Source of the DNA: an uncultured Oscillospiraceae bacterium
GTDB taxonomy: Bacteria; Bacillota; Clostridia; Oscillospirales; Oscillospiraceae
Assembly (NCBI GenBank): GCA_934569425.1
Contig: CAKTKM010000072.1
Span: 1-7,261 of the forward strand
Direction of reading: 5' to 3'
DNA: 7,261 nucleotides
The number at the start of each line of letters is the position of its first letter. Position 1 is the stretch's first letter. The notes beneath the pieces are model-generated. The model saw nothing but the letters and a program-made list of their open reading frames with translations, made no database searches and had not been told where the DNA came from. Of the stretch, positions 1 to 5,730 are shown piece by piece. The position numbers were made by a program, and so were the translations under genes.

Positions 1-671
1 CCTCTGTGATGATCGACGCTTCCTCCAAGCCCTTTGCCGAAAATATCGAGATCACCAAGAAGGTCGTGGAATATGCCCACGACCACGGCGTTGTGGTAGA
101 GGCCGAGCTGGGTACGCTGGCTGGTATTGAGGACGATGTGAAGGTAGCGGACCATGCCGCGTCCTACACCCGTCCCGAGGAGGTGGAGGAGTTCGTGTCC
201 AAGACCGGCTGTGACTCACTGGCCATCGCCATCGGAACCAGCCACGGCGCGTATAAGTTCAAGCCTGAGCAGTGTACCGTGAATGAAAAAGGCATCCTCG
301 TGCCACCTCCCCTGCGTTTTGACGTGCTGGAGGAAGTCAGCAAGCGCCTGCCCGGCTTCCCTATCGTGCTGCACGGTTCTTCCTCTGTTCCTCAGGAGTA
401 TGTGAAGATGGTCAACGAGCATGGCGGAAAAATGCCCAACGCTATCGGCGTTCCTGAGGAGCAGCTGCGTCAGGCTGCCCGTTTGGCCGTATGCAAGATC
501 AACATTGACTCCGATCTGCGTCTGGCCATGACCGGTACCATCCGTCAGTTCATGGACGAGCATCCCGACAAGTTTGATCCCCGCGAGTATCTGAAGCCCG
601 CCCGTGCCAACATCAAGGAGCTGGTGCGTCATAAGCTGGTGGACGTGCTGGGCTGCGCCGGCAAGGCGTAA
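1..671 (+). CDS. fba: Class II fructose-1,6-bisphosphate aldolase, 3' part (5' end outside window)
   Basis: Cytoplasmic zinc enzyme that reversibly splits fructose-1,6-bisphosphate into dihydroxyacetone phosphate and glyceraldehyde-3-phosphate in glycolysis and gluconeogenesis. The reading frame is open from base 3 with no start signal, so the N-terminal part, including the first zinc histidine region, is missing. Visible family motifs, in order: SVMIDAS at the left edge; VEAELGTLAG (Glu codons at 99-101 and 105-107, metal-site region); IGTSHGAYKF (His codon 243-245, zinc ligand by family knowledge); VLHGSSSVP (His codon 372-374, zinc ligand); and KINIDSDLRLA (substrate phosphate region). The C-terminal layout matches class IIB aldolases rather than the longer E. 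coli FbaA type. Tagatose-bisphosphate aldolase (GatY/KbaY) is a related alternative, but the match to Clostridia-type Fba is closer. The gene ends 16 bases before a shared terminator and converges on the transketolase operon. Confidence 0.95.
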   Translation, partial: SVMIDASSKPFAENIEITKKVVEYAHDHGVVVEAELGTLAGIEDDVKVADHAASYTRPEEVEEFVSKTGCDSLAIAIGTSHGAYKFKPEQCTVNEKGILVPPPLRFDVLEEVSKRLPGFPIVLHGSSSVPQEYVKMVNEHGGKMPNAIGVPEEQLRQAARLAVCKINIDSDLRLAMTGTIRQFMDEHPDKFDPREYLKPARANIKELVRHKLVDVLGCAGKA

Positions 672-687
672 GTTGAACTCTTTTCCG

Positions 688-729
688 CATAAAAAATATC
701 CGGTGCAGCTGCACCGGATATTTTTTATG
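688..729. terminator. Bidirectional terminator, perfect 42-bp palindrome
   Basis: The two 21-base arms (688-708 and 709-729) are exact reverse complements with no spacer. The stem has a GC core around GGTGCAGCTGCACC. Its outer part is A6 on the left and T6 on the right, so on either strand the transcript forms a strong hairpin ending in a U-run. It lies between the aldolase stop (669-671) and the convergent small gene, whose TAA stop (725-727) is inside the right arm. One element can therefore terminate both operons. Confidence 0.9.
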
Positions 730-937
730 CCTCTTCATAACGCAGGATGATAGCCTTGCACTTGCTGCAGCCAAACGATGAAAACTGGATGTCTCGGCGA
801 AACAGATATGGACCAGCCAGATCAACGGTATCACTAAGACCCGGAGTCGGCTCAAAGCACACACCGGCGCTCTGCACTGTCCGCAGTACACCCGGCCGCA
901 TTTCACCGGAGCAGTAGGGACACTTGGGGGCAATCAT
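725..937 (-). CDS. Small zinc-ribbon-like protein with two CxxC pairs (DUF6487-like)
   Basis: A 70-residue protein with CPYC near the N terminus (Cys6, Cys9) and CSKC near the C terminus (Cys57, Cys60), the four-cysteine layout of a zinc ribbon. A fifth Cys lies at 27. The opening CPYCSGEM and closing CKAIILRYEE resemble the small DUF6487 (PF20097-type) proteins common in Clostridia; this is recalled family resemblance, not a search result. No signal peptide or membrane segment is visible, so it is probably cytoplasmic. The ATG at 935-937 is preferred because a good AGGAGA ribosome binding site lies just upstream in the 14-base gap after the transketolase C-subunit stop. The frame stays open further upstream, but only as a shadow of the transketolase gene. 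It is the last gene of the transketolase operon. Its function is unknown, and co-transcription alone does not prove a role with transketolase. Confidence 0.8.
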   Translation of the reverse strand: MIAPKCPYCSGEMRPGVLRTVQSAGVCFEPTPGLSDTVDLAGPYLFRRDIQFSSFGCSKCKAIILRYEEA

Positions 938-951
938 TTGTCGTCTCCTTT

Positions 952-1878
952 TTACAATGTTTCCTTGATCTTGGCAGCGATCTGATCTGCCGTCAGGCCG
1001 TATTCCCGCAGCACATCGGCAGCCTTGCCGGACTGACCGAACTGATCGTTGATGCCGATCTTCTTGAACTTGCAGCAAACCTTGCCCATGAGGGCATCCG
1101 CCACCGCATCGCCCAGACCGCCGATGACACTGTGTTCCTCCACAGTGACCACGTTGCCGCACTTTTCGGCGTACCGCAGCACGCACTCGGCATCCAGCGG
1201 CTTGATGGTGTGCATATTGATGACGGTGATCTCGATACCCTCGGCGGAAAGCAGCTTTGCAGCCTCCAGCACCTCGTTTACCATCAATCCGCAGGCAAAC
1301 ACCGCGGCATCCTTGCCCTCACGCAGGACGTTGGCCTTGCCAATCTCAAAGGGGTAATCCTCCTCAAAGACCGGAGTAGCCAAACGAGCCAGACGCATAT
1401 AAACAGGCCCCTGAAACTCAGCCAGTGCAAAAATAGCCTTACGCGCCTCGTTGGCATCAGCAGGAACGATAACGGTCATACCAGGGATCAGCCGCATCAG
1501 GCCGATGTCCTCAATGGATTGGTGACTGCCGCCGTCTTCACCTACGGAAACACCGGCGTGAGAGCAGCAGATCTTCACATTGAACTTGGGATAGGCGATG
1601 GAGTTGCGGATCTGTTCATACGCACGACCCGCACCAAACATGGCAAAGGTCGAGCAGAAGGGGATCAGCCCCATGGTAGACAGACCCGCACCGATATTCA
1701 CCATATTGGCCTCGGCAATGCCGCAGTCATAGAAACGGTCGGGATGGGCGGCTTTGAAATATTTCGTCATGGTGGCACCTGCCAGATCGGCATCCAGCAC
1801 CACGACCTTGTCGTTCTGATTCCCCAGCTCTACCAGCGCCTTGCCGTAGGCCTCGCGGGTCGCAATCTTTTCACTCAT
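952..1878 (-). CDS. Transketolase, C-terminal subunit (pyrimidine-binding and C-terminal domains)
   Basis: A 308-residue subunit of a split transketolase. With the N-terminal subunit it transfers two-carbon ketol units between sugar phosphates (non-oxidative pentose phosphate pathway) using thiamine diphosphate. The pyrimidine-binding domain spans about residues 5-170. It contains DCGIAEANM, whose Glu56 is the expected activator of the cofactor aminopyrimidine, and GEDGGSHQ, with His119 matching the substrate-region His of transketolases. The C-terminal domain (about 185-305) includes VEEHSVIGGLG and GINDQFGQSG, typical of the transketolase/DXS/pyruvate dehydrogenase E1 beta superfamily. DXS is disfavoured because that enzyme is a single long chain. 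The length is normal for split C-subunits in Clostridia. The ATG lies 3 bases after the upstream TGA stop, and the GGAGGG site lies in the last codons of the N-subunit, so the two genes should be translationally coupled and made in equal amounts. Confidence 0.96.
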   Translation of the reverse strand: MSEKIATREAYGKALVELGNQNDKVVVLDADLAGATMTKYFKAAHPDRFYDCGIAEANMVNIGAGLSTMGLIPFCSTFAMFGAGRAYEQIRNSIAYPKFNVKICCSHAGVSVGEDGGSHQSIEDIGLMRLIPGMTVIVPADANEARKAIFALAEFQGPVYMRLARLATPVFEEDYPFEIGKANVLREGKDAAVFACGLMVNEVLEAAKLLSAEGIEITVINMHTIKPLDAECVLRYAEKCGNVVTVEEHSVIGGLGDAVADALMGKVCCKFKKIGINDQFGQSGKAADVLREYGLTADQIAAKIKETL

Positions 1879-1881
1879 GTT

Positions 1882-2691
1882 TCAGCCCTCCAATTCCTTC
1901 AATGCCTGCTGACGCTGCTCCTCACTGGGCGCCTTACCGTGCCAGCCCGCCTGATTCTCCATAAAGGACACACCCTTGCCCTTGACAGTATGCGCCAGAA
2001 TACAGCGGGGCTTTCCGGCCACAACAGGGGCGCTGAGCGCAGCTTCGATGGCGTCCAGATCATGACCGTCGATCTCATGGAAATCAAAGCCAAACGCCCG
2101 CAGCTTGGCAGGCATATCGCCAAGGCTCATAACCTCGTCATTGCTGCCGTCGATCTGCAGACCATTGTTGTCAATGATGATGGTCAGATTATCCAGCTTA
2201 TAGTGGTTGGCAGCCATAAAGGCTTCCCAGATTTGGCCTTCCTGACACTCGCCATCACCCAGAATGGTGTAGACGCGGGTGTCTTTCTTCAGCTGCTTTG
2301 CCCCCAGTGCCATGCCCACAGCGATAGAGCAGCCCTGGCCGAGAGAGCCGGTGGAAGCATCTACGCCCGGCACCTTCTTGCAGTCGGGATGACCCTGCAG
2401 GATGCTGTGCAGCTGGCGGAAATTGGCAAATTCATCGCGGCTGATAAAGCCAAGCTCCGCCAGAACCGCATAATAGCAGGGGGCGGCGTGACCCTTGCTC
2501 AGCACAAAACGGTCGCGGTCAGGGTTCTTTGGATCTTTGGGGTCAATACGCATATGGTTATAGAACACGCTGGTCATCAGCTCCACCATAGACAACGATC
2601 CGCCGGGATGGCCGCTGCCGGCATTGGCGATCATGGTGATGATGTCACGGCGTACCTGTTTGCATACGCTGGAAAGTTCTGCCGTATTCAT
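1882..2691 (-). CDS. Transketolase, N-terminal subunit (thiamine diphosphate/PP domain)
   Basis: A 269-residue subunit carrying the cofactor diphosphate-binding domain of split transketolase. The motif GDGECQEG begins at residue 145 and the closing NN is at 175-176; this is the GDG-X~26-NN thiamine diphosphate/Mg motif. Other transketolase signatures are SGHPGGSLS (26-34), the metal-proximal LSKGHAAP (64-71), STGSLGQG (113-120) and the end of the domain at HTVKGKGVSFMEN. The ATG at 2689-2691 is supported by a GGAGG ribosome binding site at about 2698-2702, and by homology, because transketolase-like sequence starts immediately. It is the first gene of a three-gene leftward operon, followed after 3 bases by the C-subunit. 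A complete enzyme needs both subunits, normally as an alpha2-beta2 assembly. Nothing is truncated or frameshifted. Confidence 0.96.
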   Translation of the reverse strand: MNTAELSSVCKQVRRDIITMIANAGSGHPGGSLSMVELMTSVFYNHMRIDPKDPKNPDRDRFVLSKGHAAPCYYAVLAELGFISRDEFANFRQLHSILQGHPDCKKVPGVDASTGSLGQGCSIAVGMALGAKQLKKDTRVYTILGDGECQEGQIWEAFMAANHYKLDNLTIIIDNNGLQIDGSNDEVMSLGDMPAKLRAFGFDFHEIDGHDLDAIEAALSAPVVAGKPRCILAHTVKGKGVSFMENQAGWHGKAPSEEQRQQALKELEG

Positions 2692-2725
2692 TGAGAAACC
2701 TCCAAATCAATTTATTCCATATGCT

Positions 2726-2754
2726 ATGTTAATGCATTTGTCCGCTAAAGTCAA
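2726..2754 (-). promoter_or_regulatory. Promoter candidate for the transketolase operon
   Basis: Reading leftward, TTGACT (complement of 2749-2754) is followed after exactly 17 bases by TAACAT (complement of 2726-2731). The -35 box matches five of six consensus bases and the -10 box four of six. The predicted start near 2719 would leave an untranslated leader of roughly 28 bases carrying the GGAGG site. It is the best sigma-A-like match in the divergent intergenic region on this strand. Confidence 0.6.
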
Positions 2755-2794
2755 TCAACTGGGAAAAATTGTAGAAGAAAAAGAGAAAAAACAC

Positions 2795-2823
2795 TTGACA
2801 TTTCCGGCCCGCAGGTGTATATA
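2795..2823 (+). promoter_or_regulatory. Promoter of the arsR-ATPase operon
   Basis: A perfect -35 box TTGACA (2795-2800), a 17-base spacer, then TATATA (2818-2823) as the -10 box. The 30 bases before the -35 are very A-rich (about 2762-2792), like an UP element. The predicted start near 2830 gives a leader of about 40 bases. The metal-sensor operators begin inside the -10 box, so this should be a strong promoter held off by the repressor. Confidence 0.8.
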
Positions 2824-2856
2824 TGAATCACAATTCATATGAATGCTTGTTCATAT
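2821..2856. promoter_or_regulatory. Two overlapping ArsR/SmtB-type operators (TGAA-N6-TTCA)
   Basis: Operator 1 is ATATGAAT (2821-2828), CACA, ATTCATAT (2833-2840). Operator 2 is ATATGAA (2837-2843), six bases, TTCATAT (2850-2856). Both contain TGAA-N6-TTCA, the core recognised by SmtB/CzrA-family repressors, and they are offset by 16 bases and share ATAT. The junction forms the palindrome ATTCATATGAAT (2833-2844). The array covers the end of the -10 box, the transcription start and the stretch up to the ribosome binding site, consistent with autorepression by the adjacent sensor. Confidence 0.82.
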
Positions 2857-2869
2857 TAAGGAGTCCGCT

Positions 2870-3232
2870 ATGGAGAACACCACTTACGAAAGCAACATTA
2901 TCCACGAGGATGTGGTACGCCGCGTGCAGGAAAAGATGCCGCAGGAGGAGCCGATCTATGAGGTCTCGGAGCTTTTTCGGGTCTTCGGCGATTCCAGCCG
3001 CAGCCGGATCATCTGTGCGCTGCACATTGAAGAAATGTGCGTGAACGATCTGGCGGCGCTGCTGACTATGACGCAATCGGCAGTCAGCCATCAGCTGCGG
3101 ATCCTGCGGGATGCACGGCTGGTAAAGAGCCGCAAGCAGGGAAGAGTGGTCTACTACTCGCTGGACGACGACCACATCGATCACATTTTTGCAATGGCCT
3201 TTGATCATATTATGGAAAGGATGGAGGGATAA
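2870..3232 (+). CDS. ArsR/SmtB-family metal-sensing repressor (CzrA/SmtB-like)
   Basis: A 120-residue winged-helix repressor. The recognition helix region is about 66-82 (TMTQSAVSHQLRILR), followed by the wing KQGRVVYYSLD (89-99). The C-terminal helix carries Asp100, His102, His113 and Glu116, the exact D-x-H-x10-H-x2-E spacing of the SmtB alpha5 site, which binds Zn(II) and in relatives Co(II) or Cd(II) across the dimer. The alpha3 region reads MCVND: only one Cys (57) of the CVC pair used by ArsR and CadC, so zinc-type alpha5 sensing is favoured. The ATG at 2870 follows AAGGAG by six bases. An in-frame ATG at 2843 lacks a binding site and lies inside the operator. The ATPase gene starts 2 bases after the stop. 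Expected role: dimeric repressor of its own operon that releases DNA on metal binding. Confidence 0.93.
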   Translation: MENTTYESNIIHEDVVRRVQEKMPQEEPIYEVSELFRVFGDSSRSRIICALHIEEMCVNDLAALLTMTQSAVSHQLRILRDARLVKSRKQGRVVYYSLDDDHIDHIFAMAFDHIMERMEG

Positions 3233-3234
3233 CA

Positions 3235-5160
3235 ATGTCCTGCAAACACGAACACGAACATGAACATTGCTGCCAACACGAGCACGAGCACGAGCATGAG
3301 CATGAGCACAGTCATTCCCATGAACACGGCGGCGAGGAGGAACACGGCGCGTTTACCTATGTTCGCATGGGACTTTCCGCTGTTGGTCTGCTGCTCTCTA
3401 TTTTTTGGTTGGATGGCATTTGGCAGTTGGTGGTTTGCATCATCGCTTATCTGCTGGCGGGCTTCTCCGTGTTGAAGGAAGCCGTTGAGAATATTGCTCT
3501 CGGCGAGATCTTTGATGAGAACTTCCTGATGACAGTGGCCTCGATCGGTGCCTTCTGTATCGGCGACTATCCGGAGGCTGTGGCGGTCATGCTGCTGTAC
3601 GAGATCGGCGAGTGGCTTCAGGATAAGGCGGTGGGGTCCTCCCGTGCGTCCATCAAAGCGCTGGTAAACGTTCGTCCCGATCACGCCAACCTGCTGCAGG
3701 GTGAGGATGTGACCGCCGTCAAAGCCGAGAGCGTCTCCGTTGGCGATATAATTCTGGTTCGTCCCGGCGAACGCATACCGTTGGACGGCGAGGTGATCGA
3801 GGGCAGCTCCACAGTGGATACCTCGGCGCTGACCGGTGAATCCATGCCGCAGGAATGGGGCGTAGGTACAACAGCGCTGGCTGGCTGTGTGAATCAAAAC
3901 GGTGTATTGAAGATCCGTGTCACAAAGCCCTTCGGTGAATCTTCCGTCAGCCGCATTATGGCTCTGGTGGAAGACGCGCAGGACAACAAGGCACAGCCGG
4001 AACGGTTCATTACCCGCTTTGCCAGGATCTACACGCCGGCAGTCTGCGGTATCGCCGTACTTGTGGCAGTGCTTCCGCCGCTGCTCGGCATGGGAACATG
4101 GTCCATGTTCATTCATAAGGCGCTGGCATTTCTGGTCATCTCCTGCCCCTGCGCACTGGTGATCTCCGTACCACTGAGCTTTTTCTCCGGCATCGGCTGC
4201 GCCAGCTACAATGGTATTCTGATGAAGGGCAGCAATTATCTTGAACTGCTTGCGAAGGCGGATATTGCCGCCTTCGATAAAACCGGTACACTGACAAAGG
4301 GTGTCTTTTCCGTAACCTCCCTCGCTTGTGCCGACGGCGTGACGGAGCAGCAGCTGCTGGAGGTTGCCGCCTACTGTGAGAGCCAGTCCACACATCCTCT
4401 TGCAAAATCCATCCTGAAAGCCTACGGAAAGCCAATAGACGGCAGCCGCTTGAGCAGTATTGAGGAGCTATCCGGCAACGGTATCCGCGCCACGCTGGAC
4501 GGTGCCGCGGCGCTGGCCGGCAAACAGGAACTGCTTTCTGGCATTACCGTCACCACACAGCCCTCCGGAACCACCGCAGTATATGTGGCATATGATGGAC
4601 GTTATCTGGGCTGCATTGGTCTGAGTGACACACTGAAGGCCGACACAAAGGATGCCATCTCTGCGCTGCGGAAGCTGAGGCTCCACAATCTGACCATGCT
4701 GTCCGGCGACCGTCAGGCTACGGCGGATGCCATCGCCCGTGAAATCGGTCTTGACAACGCATGGGGGCAGTTGCTTCCGGAGGAGAAGGTGGCGCATTTG
4801 GCAGACTTGAAAAAGCTTGGCAGCGTAGTATATGCCGGCGACGGCATCAACGACGCGCCGGTGCTGGCCGCCGCCGATGTGGGCGTAGCCATGGGCGGCC
4901 TGGGCAGCGATGCGGCTATGGAGGCAGCGGATGTGGTCATCATGACCGATGAGTTGTCCCGCCTGCCGCTGGCGATCCGTATCGCACGAAAGACCATGGC
5001 CATCGCCAAGCAGAATATTGTCTTCTCCATCGTGGTAAAGGTTCTGATCCTGCTCTTGTCGCTGCTGACAGATATGGGGCTGTGGCTGGCCGTATTCGCC
5101 GATGTAGGTGTTTGTATGCTGGCGATCCTCAACAGTCTGCGGGCGCTGCGCACCGAATAA
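3235..5160 (+). CDS. P1B-2 type Zn/Cd/Pb efflux ATPase (ZntA/CadA-like) with His-rich N terminus
   Basis: A 641-residue membrane pump that exports divalent soft metals using ATP. Residues 1-38 hold 14 His, mostly HE repeats, and Cys3, 12 and 13. The usual ferredoxin-like HMA domain is absent. About eight membrane segments are visible (near 43-60, 62-80, 97-110, 112-127, 268-287, 295-317, 593-613, 616-635). Key motifs: actuator TGES (200-203), metal-site CPC in SCPCALV (304-306), phosphorylated Asp348 in DKTGTLT, the HP locus (387-388) and GDGIND (536-541). Lys602 in segment 7 and Asp623 in FADVG of segment 8, with CPC, are the P1B-2 signature for Zn/Cd/Pb and argue against a copper pump. The ribosome binding site lies in the last arsR codons, so translation is coupled to the repressor. 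All catalytic motifs are intact. Zn versus Cd preference cannot be read from sequence. Confidence 0.95.
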   Translation: MSCKHEHEHEHCCQHEHEHEHEHEHSHSHEHGGEEEHGAFTYVRMGLSAVGLLLSIFWLDGIWQLVVCIIAYLLAGFSVLKEAVENIALGEIFDENFLMTVASIGAFCIGDYPEAVAVMLLYEIGEWLQDKAVGSSRASIKALVNVRPDHANLLQGEDVTAVKAESVSVGDIILVRPGERIPLDGEVIEGSSTVDTSALTGESMPQEWGVGTTALAGCVNQNGVLKIRVTKPFGESSVSRIMALVEDAQDNKAQPERFITRFARIYTPAVCGIAVLVAVLPPLLGMGTWSMFIHKALAFLVISCPCALVISVPLSFFSGIGCASYNGILMKGSNYLELLAKADIAAFDKTGTLTKGVFSVTSLACADGVTEQQLLEVAAYCESQSTHPLAKSILKAYGKPIDGSRLSSIEELSGNGIRATLDGAAALAGKQELLSGITVTTQPSGTTAVYVAYDGRYLGCIGLSDTLKADTKDAISALRKLRLHNLTMLSGDRQATADAIAREIGLDNAWGQLLPEEKVAHLADLKKLGSVVYAGDGINDAPVLAAADVGVAMGGLGSDAAMEAADVVIMTDELSRLPLAIRIARKTMAIAKQNIVFSIVVKVLILLLSLLTDMGLWLAVFADVGVCMLAILNSLRALRTE

Positions 5161-5162
5161 GC

Positions 5163-5189
5163 TTCCCTGCACATAGGATAGGCAGGGGG
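5163..5189 (+). promoter_or_regulatory. Hairpin that would cover the ribosome binding site of the next gene
   Basis: CCCTGC (5165-5170) pairs with GCAGGG (5182-5187), and two T-G wobble pairs extend the stem to 5163-5170/5182-5189, with an 11-base loop. The right arm is the AGGGGG ribosome binding site of the gene starting at 5197. No T-run follows, so it is not an intrinsic terminator. It may lower translation of the third gene relative to the ATPase or mark an RNA processing site. This is structural inference only. Confidence 0.4.
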
Positions 5190-5196
5190 ATCGTAA

Positions 5197-5700
5197 ATGG
5201 CCTTGCTGCCATACCGCCGCGATGAGGCTGCGGCATACGCCGGATACTGGGCATACGGCCGCAATCCGGACTTCTACGATTATGAGAATATCGGCGGAGA
5301 CTGCACCAATTTCGCGTCACAGTGCATTTATGCCGGCACCGGCGTGATGAATTTCACACCAACCTTCGGCTGGTACTATATCAATGCCGACGATAAGGCG
5401 CCCGCCTGGACAGGTGTGGAATTCCTGCACAACTTTCTTGTGCGGCCAGAGCCTTCTTCGGGACCGGTATGTATGGTGACACAGGAGCTGTCCATGGCGG
5501 AGCCGGGGGACGTGATCCAGTTGATCTTCAAAGGAGACGTATTCCAGCATTCTCCGGTCGTCCTCTCGAATGACGGCAGCGGTGAAGCGTCCGGCATCCG
5601 GATCGCCGCCCACAGCTACGACGCCAACTGCCGGCCATTAAACACCTATGATTATCAGCACTATCGCGTGCTGCACATCTTAGGGTACTATCCCGAATAA
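5197..5700 (+). CDS. Amidase_6-domain protein (putative papain-like cysteine amidase), single domain
   Basis: A 167-residue protein resembling the putative amidase domain (PF12671 type) found in Clostridia and bacilli. Characteristic blocks: AAAYAGYWAYGRNPDFYDY (11-29), GGDCTNFASQC (33-43; Cys36 the likely nucleophile), PTFGWYYI (55-62), AWTGVEFLHNFL (70-81), PGDVIQLIF (103-111), FQHSPVV (116-122; His118 the likely catalytic His) and AAHSYDANCRPLNTY (137-151). The residue roles are inferred from papain/NlpC-like folds. No signal peptide, membrane segment or wall-binding repeat is present, so it appears cytoplasmic, unlike secreted multidomain relatives. Its substrate is unknown. The ATG follows AGGGGG by seven bases; that site lies in a possible hairpin. 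It begins 36 bases after the ATPase stop with no terminator between, so it is probably in the metal-resistance operon; a link to metals is not evident from the sequence. Confidence 0.85.
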   Translation: MALLPYRRDEAAAYAGYWAYGRNPDFYDYENIGGDCTNFASQCIYAGTGVMNFTPTFGWYYINADDKAPAWTGVEFLHNFLVRPEPSSGPVCMVTQELSMAEPGDVIQLIFKGDVFQHSPVVLSNDGSGEASGIRIAAHSYDANCRPLNTYDYQHYRVLHILGYYPE

Positions 5701-5705
5701 AGAAG

Positions 5706-5730
5706 AGGCGGAACTATTCCGCCTTTTCTT
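5706..5730. terminator. Bidirectional terminator between the amidase and recombinase genes
   Basis: AGGCGGAA (5706-5713) and TTCCGCCT (5717-5724) form a perfect 8-bp stem with a 3-base loop, followed rightward by TTTCTT. Leftward the stem is followed by a CTTCTTT-type tract, so both strands can terminate. The loop CTA (5714-5716) is the TAG stop codon of the recombinase on the minus strand. The amidase stop (5698-5700) is 5 bases before the stem. Confidence 0.85.

Noticed and set aside
725..1186. Longer version of the small CxxC protein reaching back into the transketolase gene
   Set aside because: The upstream part is a low-complexity shadow of the transketolase frame. The ATG at 935-937 has a proper AGGAGA site.
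1132..2694. A 520-codon open frame on +
   Set aside because: It is antisense to both transketolase subunit genes, which have full catalytic motifs and binding sites. The long frame is a by-product of their codon use.
2843..2872. Earlier in-frame ATG for the metal sensor at 2843
   Set aside because: It has no Shine-Dalgarno, lies inside the operator and only about 13 bases from the predicted transcript start. The ATG at 2870 has AAGGAG at good spacing.
3241..3330. Short tandem repeats resembling a CRISPR or satellite
   Set aside because: They are codon-level His-Glu repeats inside the ATPase gene, with no spacers.
3205..4395. A 396-codon open frame on -
   Set aside because: Antisense to the ATPase; its composition (His/Gln-rich, then Met/Leu/Val repeats) mirrors the His-Glu repeat and membrane codons of the real gene.
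4468..5264. Two long minus-strand frames over the ATPase C-terminal half
   Set aside because: No binding sites or recognisable domains; they are shadows of the P-type ATPase frame.
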